From Sinorhizobium fredii USDA 205 (GTDB taxonomy: Bacteria > Pseudomonadota > Alphaproteobacteria > Rhizobiales > Rhizobiaceae), in the NCBI RefSeq assembly GCF_001461695.1, contig NZ_AUTC01000160.1:1-41962 (forward strand): a DNA stretch of 41,962 bases, in the 5' to 3' direction. Shown one piece after another: positions 23,750-32,153 of this stretch. The notes under the pieces are model-generated. The model ran no database searches, had not been told where the DNA came from, and saw nothing but the letters and a program-made list of their open reading frames with translations. The position numbers and the translations under genes are program-made. Within the stretch, counting starts at the first letter, position 1, and each line of letters starts with the position of its first letter.

Positions 23750-24004
23750 ATGTCCGTCGACTCGGGACCGCGAAAAGTGGATGCCGGATATGCGATCGAA
23801 TACCTGCAGGAGCATCCGGAAGCCGGCCTCTGCTGCGACGATCGGGGCTGCTGGATTACGCCGAATGCGAACGAGACCGATCGGCAGGCGCTGCTTCTCG
23901 AGGCGACTGAAGCCGAGCGGCTCAAGGACGATCCTCGCCTTCGGCTGGTGTCCGGAATCGCGCATGCGGGCCGGTCGCTGTGGGTCGTGCGACGGATGAC
24001 CTGA
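23750..24004 (+). CDS. Hypothetical protein, 84 residues
   Basis: The family is not recognised. A strong GCAGGAGGAAGG ribosome site precedes ATG 23750, and TATAGT at about 23711 could be a -10. The protein is soluble, acidic in the middle (EATEAERLKDDPRL), and contains a LCCDDRGCW cluster with three cysteines near residue 28 that could bind metal. It ends at 24004, convergent with XdhC, with 49 bases between the two stops. The good ribosome site and coding-like composition support a real gene. No function can be offered. Confidence 0.6.
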   Translation: MSVDSGPRKVDAGYAIEYLQEHPEAGLCCDDRGCWITPNANETDRQALLLEATEAERLKDDPRLRLVSGIAHAGRSLWVVRRMT

Positions 24005-24022
24005 CGATCTGGACAGGCATCA

Positions 24023-24047
24023 CGGGTTTCCTGATTTTTGGAACCCG
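24023..24047. terminator. Weak stem-loop between convergent genes
   Basis: CGGGTTTCC and GGAACCCG pair with one bulge around TGATTTTT, in the 49-base gap between the hypothetical gene and xdhC, which converge here. It could end either transcript, but there is no clear T run after the stem. Confidence 0.35.
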
Positions 24048-24053
24048 GTCTCT

Positions 24054-25037
24054 TCAAGAGGCGCAGCGGTTGCCGACGCCACCGCCCTGGATCCCGCCGC
24101 CCGCTGAACGCCCCACTCGTCTTGCGGCAGTGTGACAGGCGGCGATGTCCGCCAGGACGGACAAGGCGAGCGACCCCGCATCGCGCGCTTTTGGAAACAG
24201 GCCGATGGGCGCCTTGATGCGGGCGATCGACGCCTCGGAGAAACCGCGCCGTCTGAGTTCGTCGCAGCGCCGCCGATGGGTCCGCTCGCTGCCGAGCGCG
24301 CCGATGTAGAAGGCCCGGCTTGCCAGCGCGATCTCGAGCGAAGCCATCTCCTTGTCCAGGTCATGGTGCAGGAGGGCGACGGCGGAATCCTCGTCCAGTT
24401 GCTCGGGCCGCAACCCTGCCGCTCCCTCGACAGCGACGATGTCGTAGCCGACGGCGCCGGCGAGGCTAATGGTCGTCTTCAGTTCGATCGACCGTCCGCA
24501 GAGCACGACCCGCGTGACGGGGCGATAGCTGGCGACGAAGCTCCCCTGGTCCCACCCCGGATCTGTCGCTCCTCTTATGAACTCCAGGGACTGAGCCGCT
24601 GCGTCGTAGCGCAAGCCGGCCCGCTTGCGGGCGGCGAGCGCTGCAAGCACGGCTTCGAGCGGATCGCTGCGCCGGAGCACGTGGATGGCGAGAGTGATCG
24701 CGCCGCCGCAGGGAAGAACGATGTCGAAGAACTTGGAACCCTGGCCGAGGATGAGCCTGCGGTCGCATCCGGCCCTGATCGCCTCAAGGGCTTCCGCCGC
24801 GACGGCAGCCTCCACGCAGCCGCCCGAGACAAAGCCGCAGAACAAGCCGTCGTCCCGCACCGCCATGTGCGCGCCGAGCGAACGGGCCGCGCCGCCGCGG
24901 ATCGCGACAAGCGTGACCAGCGCGACGCGCTGCCCGTCGCGCAGCGCGTCGCGGCCAAAGGCGAGAATCTCTTCCGCATCGTCGGTGAGGACGGCGTGGT
25001 GCGGGACCGGCAATTCCTCATCAGGTTTGCTTAGCAT
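24054..25037 (-). CDS. XdhC-family molybdenum cofactor maturation protein
   Basis: This is a 327-residue protein. The N-terminal XdhC/CoxI domain reads VALVTLVAIRGGAARSLGAHM, then FVSGGCVEAAVAAEAL. The C-terminal half is the XdhC Rossmann-type domain (VVLCGRSIELKTTISLAGAV, FYIGALGSERTHRRRCDELR, IKAPIGL). These proteins bind molybdenum cofactor, assist its sulfuration and insert it into xanthine-dehydrogenase-type enzymes. The usual glycine-rich GAGH motif of the second domain is replaced by CGRS. It is the last gene of the minus-strand arm encoding the Mo-hydroxylase subunits, its obvious clients, with the DAHP synthase gene between. Confidence 0.85.
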   Translation of the reverse strand: MLSKPDEELPVPHHAVLTDDAEEILAFGRDALRDGQRVALVTLVAIRGGAARSLGAHMAVRDDGLFCGFVSGGCVEAAVAAEALEAIRAGCDRRLILGQGSKFFDIVLPCGGAITLAIHVLRRSDPLEAVLAALAARKRAGLRYDAAAQSLEFIRGATDPGWDQGSFVASYRPVTRVVLCGRSIELKTTISLAGAVGYDIVAVEGAAGLRPEQLDEDSAVALLHHDLDKEMASLEIALASRAFYIGALGSERTHRRRCDELRRRGFSEASIARIKAPIGLFPKARDAGSLALSVLADIAACHTAARRVGRSAGGGIQGGGVGNRCAS

Positions 25038-25070
25038 CGGATGTCCTCGCCGGCGGGCGGTTTCAAAGGC

Positions 25071-26450
25071 TCAAATCGCCATCCAGGCGCCAGTCGGTTT
25101 CTCGTCGCGGCCGCTCTTCATCCGCTCGGCGAGCAGGAAGGCAAGTTCCAGCGCCTGATCAGCATTGAGGCGCGGATCGCAATGGGTGTGATAGCGATCC
25201 TGCAGGTCGCCGGCCGTCACCGCGCGGGCGCCGCCGGTGCACTCGGTGACGTCCTTGCCGGTCATCTCCACGTGGATGCCGCCCGGATAGGTGCCTTCGG
25301 CGCGATGAATCTGGAAGAAGCTTTCGACTTCCGACAGGACCCGCTCGAATGGTCGCGTCTTGTAGCCGCCGAGCGTGATGGTGTTGCCGTGCATCGGATC
25401 GCAGGACCACACGACCTTCCGACCTTCCCGTTCCACAGCCCGGATCAGCCTCGGCAGTCGGTCGGCAATCTTGTCGGAGCGGAAGCGGCAGATCAGCGTC
25501 AGGCGGCCCGCTTCGTTCATCGGGTTCAGCGCGTCGATCAGTTCGACAAGGTTGTCGGGCTGCAGCGACGGACCGCATTTGAGGCCGATTGGGTTCTTGA
25601 TGCCGCGGAAATATTCCACATGTGCATGATCGAGCTGGCGCGTGCGGTCGCCGATCCAGATCATGTGGCTGGAGGTCGCGTACCAGTCTCCCGAGGTCGA
25701 ATCGACGCGGGTCAGGGCCTCTTCGTAGCCGAGCAGCAACGCTTCGTGGCTGGTGAAGAAGTCGGTCTCGCGCAGGCTCGGATTGTTTTCCGTGGTGATG
25801 CCGATCGCCCGCATGAAGGCCATCGCCTCGCTGATGCGGTCGGCAAGCTTGCGGTAACGCTCGCTCTGTGGGCCTTCCTTCACGAAACCCAGCATCCACT
25901 TGTGGACGTTTTCGAGATTGGCATAGCCGCCCATCGCGAAGGAGCGCAGCAGGTTGAGCGTTGCAGCGGATTGGCGGTAGGCATCGAGCTGCCGCTCCGC
26001 TCCGGGCGTGCGGGCGTCCTCGGTGAAGTCGGTGCCGTTGATAATGTCGCCGCGATAGGTGAGCAGCGTCCGGCCGTCCTGCGTCTCGTGCGAATTGCTG
26101 CGCGGCTTGGCGAACTGGCCGGCGATGCGGCCCACTTTGACGACCGGAAGCTGGGCTCCATAGGTCAGCACGACAGCCATCTGCAGGAAGGCACGGAAGA
26201 AGTCGCGGATATTGTCGGCGCCGTGTTCCACGAAGCTTTCGGCGCAGTCGCCGCCCTGCAGCAGGAAGGCGTTTCCGTCCGCCACGCTGGCGAGCTGCTT
26301 CTTCAGGCGGCGCGCCTCGCCGGCGAAAACGAGCGGCGGAAAGGTCGCGAGCTTAGCTTCGGTCGCCGCCAAGGCGGCCCTGTCCGGATAGTCCGGTACC
26401 TGCTCGATCGGCTTTTGCCGCCAACTGCTCGGGGTCCAATTCTGTGCCAT
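25071..26450 (-). CDS. Class II 3-deoxy-7-phosphoheptulonate (DAHP) synthase
   Basis: This 459-residue protein matches the plant-type class II (AroA-II) DAHP synthases in length. It begins WTPSSWRQKPIEQVPDYPD. FLLQGGDCAESFVEH carries the metal-ligand Cys, VKVGRIAGQFAKPRS is the PEP-binding loop, and ATSSHMIWIGDRTRQLDHAH, KCGPSL and WSCDPMHGNT supply further metal and substrate residues. The enzyme condenses phosphoenolpyruvate with erythrose 4-phosphate, the first step of the shikimate pathway. It sits between the FAD subunit gene and xdhC on the same strand, 33 bases before xdhC. It may be the genome's main enzyme or a second, cluster-specific copy. Confidence 0.95.
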   Translation of the reverse strand: MAQNWTPSSWRQKPIEQVPDYPDRAALAATEAKLATFPPLVFAGEARRLKKQLASVADGNAFLLQGGDCAESFVEHGADNIRDFFRAFLQMAVVLTYGAQLPVVKVGRIAGQFAKPRSNSHETQDGRTLLTYRGDIINGTDFTEDARTPGAERQLDAYRQSAATLNLLRSFAMGGYANLENVHKWMLGFVKEGPQSERYRKLADRISEAMAFMRAIGITTENNPSLRETDFFTSHEALLLGYEEALTRVDSTSGDWYATSSHMIWIGDRTRQLDHAHVEYFRGIKNPIGLKCGPSLQPDNLVELIDALNPMNEAGRLTLICRFRSDKIADRLPRLIRAVEREGRKVVWSCDPMHGNTITLGGYKTRPFERVLSEVESFFQIHRAEGTYPGGIHVEMTGKDVTECTGGARAVTAGDLQDRYHTHCDPRLNADQALELAFLLAERMKSGRDEKPTGAWMAI

Positions 26451-26524
26451 CTCTAGCTCCCCGGTTCCGTCACCGACAGAACCTGTTCAATGTGCTGCGG
26501 GCCGATTCCATTCCGGCCGGTCGT

Positions 26525-27340
26525 TCAAACAATATGCGTGCCGCCGAGGTTCTGGACCGCGCGGCGTGCCATGACGGTGACGAGATGGGCGCGGTAGTCG
26601 GCCGGCGCATGCATGTCGCCCATCATCCGCGACGGGTCGATGGCGAGACCGTCAAGGGCCTTCGCCGTCAGGTTTTCCGTCAACCGCTCCTCAGCCTCCG
26701 TCCAGCGGAAGACACCCTCGTTGCCGGCGCCGGTGATCGCCACGCGGACATGCCCGTCGCGGTGCTTGCTGACGAACGCCGCCGCCATCGCGTAGCGCGA
26801 GGCCGGATTGCGGAATTTCGCGTAGCCGGCGATGTCCGGGATCCTGAACTCGAGGCGGACGAGGATCTCGCCGGGCTCGAGCGCCGTTGTGTAAAGGCCC
26901 TGGAAATATTCGTCGGCCGGGATTTCCCGGCGGTCGGTGTGCAGGATCGCATTGAGCGACAGCACCGCGGACGGGTAGTCGGCGGCCGGGTCGTTGTTGG
27001 CGGTGGAACCGCCGATCGTGCCCATATGGCGCACCTGCACGTCGCCGATCGAGCCGGCCAGCCCGGCCAGCGCCGGGATCGCCGCCTTCACTTCCTTCGA
27101 TGCCGCGACGGCCGCGTGTTTGGTCGCCGCACCGATGACGACGGTGTCCGACGTCACCGCGATGCCGGAGAGTTCCGGAATGGCCCGCAGGTCGATCAGG
27201 TGCTGCGGAGCGGCAAGCCGGTTTTTAAGCGTCGGGATCAGCGTGTGGCCGCCGGAGAGGTAGGTCGGCTCGTCCGAACTCTCGTAGAGCGCGACGGCTT
27301 CGGCGAGCGTCCTGGGCTTGTGGTAAGTGGTTGCGTACAT
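26525..27340 (-). CDS. Molybdenum hydroxylase FAD-binding (medium) subunit, CoxM/CutM-like
   Basis: This is a 271-residue protein. The FAD-binding motifs are YLSGGHTLIPTLKNRLAAPQ and HMGTIGGSTANNDPAADYPS, in the positions usual for CoxM/XdhB-type subunits. A C-terminal CO_deh_flav_C domain follows. It relays electrons from the FeS subunit to an acceptor. I chose ATG 27340 (MYATTYHK) because the longer frame overlaps the FeS subunit gene in the wrong phase. Ten bases separate it from the FeS subunit's stop. Confidence 0.92.
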   Translation of the reverse strand: MYATTYHKPRTLAEAVALYESSDEPTYLSGGHTLIPTLKNRLAAPQHLIDLRAIPELSGIAVTSDTVVIGAATKHAAVAASKEVKAAIPALAGLAGSIGDVQVRHMGTIGGSTANNDPAADYPSAVLSLNAILHTDRREIPADEYFQGLYTTALEPGEILVRLEFRIPDIAGYAKFRNPASRYAMAAAFVSKHRDGHVRVAITGAGNEGVFRWTEAEERLTENLTAKALDGLAIDPSRMMGDMHAPADYRAHLVTVMARRAVQNLGGTHIV

Positions 27341-27350
27341 GGCTTGCCCC

Positions 27351-27842
27351 TTATTCGGCCGCCACGGCATGCGCCGCGCGATGTTTTTCCGCCGCGTCCA
27401 GCACTGCCTTGACGATGTTGTGGTAGCCCGTGCAGCGGCAGATATTGCCTTCGAGCTCGTGGCGAACGGTATGCTCGTCGAGCATGCCGTCATGGCGGCG
27501 GATGATGTCGACCGAGGCCATTATCATGCCCGGTGTGCAGTAGCCGCATTGCAGTCCGTGATGCTCGTGGAAGGCCTGCTGGACGGGGTGCAGCGTCTGA
27601 CCGTCGGCAAGCCCCTCGATCGTCGTGACCTCTGCGCCATCGGCGGCAGCGGCAAGCACGGTACAGCTCTTCACGGCCCTGCCATCGAGATGGACGGTGC
27701 AGGCGCCGCACTGCGTGGTGTCGCAGCCGACATGTGTGCCGGTGAGACCGACATGCTCCCGGATGAACTGCACGAGAAGCGTGCGGTCTTCCACCTCCCG
27801 CGTCTCCGCCCTGCCGTTGATCGTAATGGTTACACGGGACAT
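27351..27842 (-). CDS. Molybdenum hydroxylase [2Fe-2S] (small) subunit, CoxS-like
   Basis: This is a 163-residue protein. The plant-ferredoxin-type cluster ligands are in VGCDTTQCGACTVHLDG and the later KSC. The C-terminal four-helix domain holds the second cluster in QCGYCTPGMIMA and NICRCTGY. This is complete for the family (150-170 residues). It transfers electrons from the molybdenum site to FAD. Two large-subunit genes lie in this region (29470-31902 and near 33876-36185) but only one FeS and one FAD subunit, so they may be shared. Confidence 0.95.
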   Translation of the reverse strand: MSRVTITINGRAETREVEDRTLLVQFIREHVGLTGTHVGCDTTQCGACTVHLDGRAVKSCTVLAAAADGAEVTTIEGLADGQTLHPVQQAFHEHHGLQCGYCTPGMIMASVDIIRRHDGMLDEHTVRHELEGNICRCTGYHNIVKAVLDAAEKHRAAHAVAAE

Positions 27843-27863
27843 CGGCCCCTCCTCTTCAAACTA

Positions 27864-28502
27864 TCAGACGGCGAGCGCCGCGATGATGACGACGGTCACG
27901 GCCACGAGGCCGAAGACGACGAAGGGAAAATGGCTTGATGGCTTCGCCGCGGGCACTGCCTGCGCCGCAGCCGGAGCGGCGGCGTCAACGGTCGCGCTTC
28001 GGGCCAGCTCCGCTGGCTTCGCCTGGGCAAGCGGGACAACCGTCGCGCCTGCATCGGCCGCCTCGTTGGCCGCGCGCGTCGCCAGCTTTTCGAAGAATTC
28101 GTCGGCCAGCTTTTTGGCGGTAGAATCGATCAGCCGCGCGCCGAGCTGGGCGAGCTTACCGCCGACCTGCGCCTTGGCGATATAGGTCAGCACCGTCTCC
28201 GAGCCGTCGACGAAGAGCTGCACGTCGGCGCCGCCCTTGGCGAAGCCGGCGACGCCGCCCTTGCCCTCGCCCGAGATGGTCAGGCTTTCGGGCGCCTGGA
28301 CGTTGGAGAGCATCACCTCGCCGGCGAAGGTCGCCTTGACCGGGCCGATCTTGGTGGTGACGCGGGCCGCGTAACCGGTTTCCGGCGTGCCCTCGAGGCT
28401 GTCGCAGCCGGGAATGCAATCTTTCAGCACGGCCGAATCGTTGATCAATGCCCAGACATGCTCGCGGGGTGCGGCGATGCGGTATTCGCCCTTCATATCC
28501 AT
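27864..28502 (-). CDS. CoxG/SRPBCC-family protein with C-terminal membrane anchor
   Basis: This is a 212-residue protein. Residues 1-150 are a CoxG-type START/SRPBCC domain (MDMKGEYRIAAPREHVWALI, KDCIPGCDSLEG, AKVGPV-like segment, FVDGSETVLTYIAKAQVGGK). An Ala-rich linker follows, and a final hydrophobic helix, FPFVVFGLVAVTVVIIAALA, fits a membrane anchor. In carboxydotrophs CoxG anchors CO dehydrogenase to the membrane or delivers quinone. Here it may tie the hydroxylase to the respiratory chain. It lies between the FeS subunit and binding-protein genes with ~20-base gaps. Confidence 0.9.
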   Translation of the reverse strand: MDMKGEYRIAAPREHVWALINDSAVLKDCIPGCDSLEGTPETGYAARVTTKIGPVKATFAGEVMLSNVQAPESLTISGEGKGGVAGFAKGGADVQLFVDGSETVLTYIAKAQVGGKLAQLGARLIDSTAKKLADEFFEKLATRAANEAADAGATVVPLAQAKPAELARSATVDAAAPAAAQAVPAAKPSSHFPFVVFGLVAVTVVIIAALAV

Positions 28503-28523
28503 GGATCTATCCTCCCTTTGCCG

Positions 28524-29459
28524 TCACTTGGCGCCCGTGACCGCCTCGAAGAACGAGAGGTCGAGATATTTCGAGATGTCGGTCAGCCGCTTTCCCCCCT
28601 TGCCGTAGCGGGAGCGCAGGTCGAGCACCGTCCGCATGCCGTCGGGCAGGATCTTCGAACCGGGCGTCAGGCCGGAGCGGGGCGAAAGCAGGCTTGCCAT
28701 GATCGAGGGCACGGCGGCCGGCTGGATGTCAGGCATCCTCGACTTGAGGAGTTCGGCAGCCGCATCGCGGCGCTTCGCATCGAGCGTCCATTCGAGCCCC
28801 TTGAAATAGCCGCGCAGGAAGGCCTCGACTGTTTCCGGATTCTCGGCCGCGTAGCACCGGCGGGCGGCGACCACGCCGCCCTGGTAGCTGTCGAAGTGGT
28901 TGGACGAGACGTCGAGCACGTTGAAGCCGGCGCGCCTGGCGATACTGGTGAACGGCTCGATGGTCAGCGTCGCGGCGTGTTCGCCGGCCTTGACCGACTG
29001 CCAGCGCTGCGGGGTGGCTCCGACCGCGGCGAAGCTGACGTCGTCGCGCCTCAGGCCGTTCTTCGCCATCATCTCGAAGAGCACGAAGGCGAAACCGGTC
29101 GTCAGCGCGTCGAGGGCGATCGATCGGCCCTTCAGGTCCTGGTAGGTCTTGACGTCGGGCGCGGTGACGATCGCGAGCTCGAGCTGTGTGGCGCCCATCA
29201 GCACCACATAGTCCGGGTTCACTCCGGCAGCCGTGGCACCCTGGCCTTCTTCATAGGCCACGACGTTGTCATAGGCGGTGAAGACAATGTCGAATTCGCC
29301 GGCGGCGGTTTTCTCCGCCTGCGCCACCGAGCTCGGGGTCAGCGCCAGCTCAACCTGGATGCCTTCGTCAGTGAAAAAGCCCTGTTCGATCGCCGCGAAG
29401 GTCGGCAGGTTCGGCGCACCCGGAAAGGCGATGACGCGGACGGTCTTCAAGTCACTCAT
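28524..29459 (-). CDS. ABC-type solute-binding protein (NMT1/SsuA-like) without signal peptide
   Basis: This is a 311-residue protein with the periplasmic binding protein type II fold of the NMT1/THI5-SsuA group: TFAAIEQGFFTDEGIQVELA, FDIVFTAYDNVVAYEEGQGA, LKGRSIALDALTTGFAFVLF and EAFLRGYFKGLEWT. It starts MSDLKTVRVIAFPGAPN with no hydrophobic leader, and no upstream start adds one. No ABC permease or ATPase gene is nearby. It may be a cytosolic ligand binder or sensor, or its leader may be lost. It is embedded in the Mo-hydroxylase operon, 10 bases after the large subunit gene's stop. Confidence 0.8.
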   Translation of the reverse strand: MSDLKTVRVIAFPGAPNLPTFAAIEQGFFTDEGIQVELALTPSSVAQAEKTAAGEFDIVFTAYDNVVAYEEGQGATAAGVNPDYVVLMGATQLELAIVTAPDVKTYQDLKGRSIALDALTTGFAFVLFEMMAKNGLRRDDVSFAAVGATPQRWQSVKAGEHAATLTIEPFTSIARRAGFNVLDVSSNHFDSYQGGVVAARRCYAAENPETVEAFLRGYFKGLEWTLDAKRRDAAAELLKSRMPDIQPAAVPSIMASLLSPRSGLTPGSKILPDGMRTVLDLRSRYGKGGKRLTDISKYLDLSFFEAVTGAK

Positions 29460-29469
29460 TAAATCCTCC

Positions 29470-31902
29470 TCAGGACACCTTGCGTCCGTTGTTCATGGCG
29501 CGCCAGACGTTGGCCGGCGTCACCGGCATCTGGATGTCCTTGACGCCGAATTCCAAAAGCGCGTCGACCACAGCATTGACGACGGTCGCCAGCGCCGGTG
29601 TCGTGCCGCCCTCGCCGCCCGCCTTGATGCCGAGCGGATTGGTCGGCGAAATCACCTCGGCGATCTCGCACTTGAAGCTCGGCATGTTGTCGGAGCGCGG
29701 CATGCCGTAGTCCATCAGCGAGCCTGAGAGCGGCTGGCCGCTGGTCGGGTCGATGGCACAGAGTTCCCACATCGCCTGGCCGACGCCTTGGGCGATGCCG
29801 CCATGCGTCTGGCCGTGGACGATCAGCGGATTGATGCAGCGGCCGACGTCGTCGATCGTCGCATAGCGAACGATCTGCACATGGCCAGTGTCGCGGTCGA
29901 CTTCGACTTCGCAGACGGCAGCACCGTTCGGGTAGACCGGCGTGTGCATTTCGTTGTCCTTGACGACGCGCAGCGCGCCGTGCGTGGTGCGCGTGCGGCG
30001 GCCAAGCTCGAAAATGTCGATCGTCCGGTTGGTATTGCGCAGCTTGAAGACGCCGCCCTCGAAGTCGATCTGGTCGGCCGCCGAGCCCAACAGTTCGGCG
30101 GCGCGCTTGCGGCCTTCGCCAAGCAGGTCGGCCGATGCCATGGCCATGACCGTGCCGGCGTGGCGCATCGATCGGCCCGAGTGCGAACCGCCGCCGACGC
30201 TGACGATGTCGGTGTCGCCAAGTACGATCCAAACCTTTTCGACCGGTACCTGGATCATGTCCGCGACGACCTGGGCAAAGCTCGTCTCATGGCCCTGGCC
30301 GCTCGGCTGGGTGCCGATGACGACCTCGATATTGCCGTCGTCCTTGATCTCGATCTCGGCGCGTTCCTTCGGCGTGCCGATCGACGATTCGACATAGTTG
30401 GCAAAGCCGCGGCCGAGCAGCTTGCCGCGCTTGGCGGCCTCGGCCTTGCGGGCATCGAAGCTCGCCCACTCGGAGATCTCCAGGGCGCGGTCCATATTCT
30501 TTTCGTATTCGCCGCTATCGTAGACCGACCCGACCGCATTGGTATAAGGCATCGCCGAAGGCGGGATGAGGTTCATGCGGCGCAGTTCCAGCTTGTCGAA
30601 GCCGAGTTGGTCCGCGGCAAGCTCGACCATCCGCTCGATCGCGTAGGTCACCTCTGGGCGGCCCGAACTGCGATAGGCCTGGGTGCACATCGTGTTGCTG
30701 AACACGGCACGGGCGCGCAACGTCGCATAGGGAATGTCGTAGGAGCCGGTGATCAGGCCCGAACCCTTGCTGAGCGGGGAGAGCGACACGGCGCGGCCGC
30801 CGACATTCGAGAGGTTGTCGGCGCGCATGGCCAGGAACTTGCCGTCCTTGCGCAGCGCCAGTTCCACCTTGGTCACCAGGTCACGGCCCTGATAGTCCGT
30901 AAGAAAGGCTTCCGAGCGGGTCGCGGTGTATTTCACCGGCCGGCCGAGCTTGCGGGATGCCCAGAGCACCAGGCCGAATTCGACATAGACGCGGTTGCGG
31001 GCGCCGAAGTTTCCGCCGACGTCAAAGGACAGCACGCGGATATCCTTCGGCTCGATGCCAAGCACCTTGGAAAGCTCGTTCTTCTGGCGCACGGCGCCGC
31101 CGCTGCCGGCATAGAGCGTGTAGCGCTTCGTCTCCGGATCGTAGTGGCCAAGGGAAGCGCGCGGCTCCATGGTGACGGCGGTGACGCGATGAATATGGAA
31201 CTCGGCCTTCACCACATGGTCGGCCTGGGCGAAGGCCGCGTCGGTGCCTTCCCTGTCGCCGAAGGTCGTGTCGATGAACACATTGTCCGGAACCTCGTCC
31301 CAGATGGTCGGGGCGCCGGGCTCGGCCGCCTTGGCCGTATCGGTCACATAAGGCAGTTCCCGCCAGTCCACGAAAACCTTCTCGGCTCCATCGGCAGCCT
31401 CGGCGGCAGTCTCGGCGACGACGATCGCCACCGCCTCGCCCACATGCCGCGCCTTGTCGGCGGGCAGCAGGTAATGCGGTCCGGTGAAGGCCTTGCTGCC
31501 GTCCTTCGCCCGCAATTTCATGTCGAAATTGGTCGACGGCACGGGATTGTGCGGAATGTCCGCGAGGCCATCGGCAAGCACGTCCTCACCGGTCAGCACC
31601 AGCAGCACGCCGGGGCTTGCCAGCGCCTCGGTCTTGTCGATGCCGAGGATGCGCGCATGCGGATAGGGCGAGCGGACGATCGCCGCATAGGTTTGGCCGG
31701 GCAAGGAGAAGTCGTCGGAAAAACGGCCCTTGCCGGTGATCAGCCGACCGTCTTCCTTGCGCGGAATGGGCTTGCCGACATGCTTGAACAGCGCCTCCCG
31801 GACCAGTTTCATTTCCGGAGAAAGCTCGGCCGAAGGGGACCCCGGCAGCTTCAGCGGATGCACAATCACCTCGGTTGCAGCGGTCTTGAGCGAGCTAGTC
31901 AT
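29470..31902 (-). CDS. Xanthine-dehydrogenase-family molybdopterin-binding large subunit (copy 1)
   Basis: This is an 810-residue protein. The N-terminal a/b hammerhead domain starts after a ~45-residue extension (RKEDGRLITGKGRFSDDFSL). The molybdopterin regions follow: SFDVGGNFGARNRVYVEFGL, QAYRSSGRPEVTYAIERMVE (around residue 410), IGTQPSGQGHETSFAQVVAD, and GIKAGGEGGTTPALATVVNA with the catalytic-type Glu. The active-site loop is AYRSSGR rather than AYxCSFR, so it is not a form I CO dehydrogenase. It probably hydroxylates an aromatic or heteroaromatic ring with water-derived oxygen. It is the first gene of the minus arm, divergent from ubiD, and AGGTG precedes ATG 31902. Confidence 0.93.
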   Translation of the reverse strand: MTSSLKTAATEVIVHPLKLPGSPSAELSPEMKLVREALFKHVGKPIPRKEDGRLITGKGRFSDDFSLPGQTYAAIVRSPYPHARILGIDKTEALASPGVLLVLTGEDVLADGLADIPHNPVPSTNFDMKLRAKDGSKAFTGPHYLLPADKARHVGEAVAIVVAETAAEAADGAEKVFVDWRELPYVTDTAKAAEPGAPTIWDEVPDNVFIDTTFGDREGTDAAFAQADHVVKAEFHIHRVTAVTMEPRASLGHYDPETKRYTLYAGSGGAVRQKNELSKVLGIEPKDIRVLSFDVGGNFGARNRVYVEFGLVLWASRKLGRPVKYTATRSEAFLTDYQGRDLVTKVELALRKDGKFLAMRADNLSNVGGRAVSLSPLSKGSGLITGSYDIPYATLRARAVFSNTMCTQAYRSSGRPEVTYAIERMVELAADQLGFDKLELRRMNLIPPSAMPYTNAVGSVYDSGEYEKNMDRALEISEWASFDARKAEAAKRGKLLGRGFANYVESSIGTPKERAEIEIKDDGNIEVVIGTQPSGQGHETSFAQVVADMIQVPVEKVWIVLGDTDIVSVGGGSHSGRSMRHAGTVMAMASADLLGEGRKRAAELLGSAADQIDFEGGVFKLRNTNRTIDIFELGRRTRTTHGALRVVKDNEMHTPVYPNGAAVCEVEVDRDTGHVQIVRYATIDDVGRCINPLIVHGQTHGGIAQGVGQAMWELCAIDPTSGQPLSGSLMDYGMPRSDNMPSFKCEIAEVISPTNPLGIKAGGEGGTTPALATVVNAVVDALLEFGVKDIQMPVTPANVWRAMNNGRKVS

Positions 31903-32001
31903 GGCACCTCTTCGTCTGAATCACGGCGGTTCCACCGGGCCGCCGACATGCGATCACCTTGTCGTCAGGCCGTATCGCATGCTGTTGCGCTTCGTATTAA
32001 T

Positions 32002-32017
32002 GTATGACAGTATGGCG
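32002..32017. promoter_or_regulatory. Tandem 8-bp repeat GTATGACA-GTATGGCG in the divergent promoter
   Basis: Two adjacent near-identical octamers lie in the 251-base gap between the divergent Mo-hydroxylase and ubiD arms. The octamer GTATGACA recurs at 36241-36248 before the GntR gene and, inverted and again tandem, at 38297-38312 before the TctC-type gene. The natural candidate to bind it is the GntR/FCD regulator of the cluster. Confidence 0.5.
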
Positions 32018-32153
32018 AACATAAAGCAATCGAAAAAGATCGACCTTTGACAAAGGACGATTGCCCGATCCGGCTCGATGCTTTTCGATTGAAAAGGAAG
32101 TCGGCTTCTCGGCCCGCCGGGGCGGAGGCCGAACGTGGCTTTGGAGGCACGCT

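Noticed and set aside
29470..31902. Form I carbon monoxide dehydrogenase (CoxSML with CoxG)
   Set aside because: Neither large subunit has the AYxCSFR active-site loop. The loops read AYRSSGR and PYRGAGR, and the UbiD/UbiX/ThDP neighbours point to an aromatic or heteroaromatic substrate.
29788..32007. A 739-codon plus-strand open frame opposite the Mo-hydroxylase large subunit
   Set aside because: The minus strand encodes an unmistakable xanthine-dehydrogenase-family protein. The plus-strand product is His/Arg/Asp-rich with no recognisable domain.
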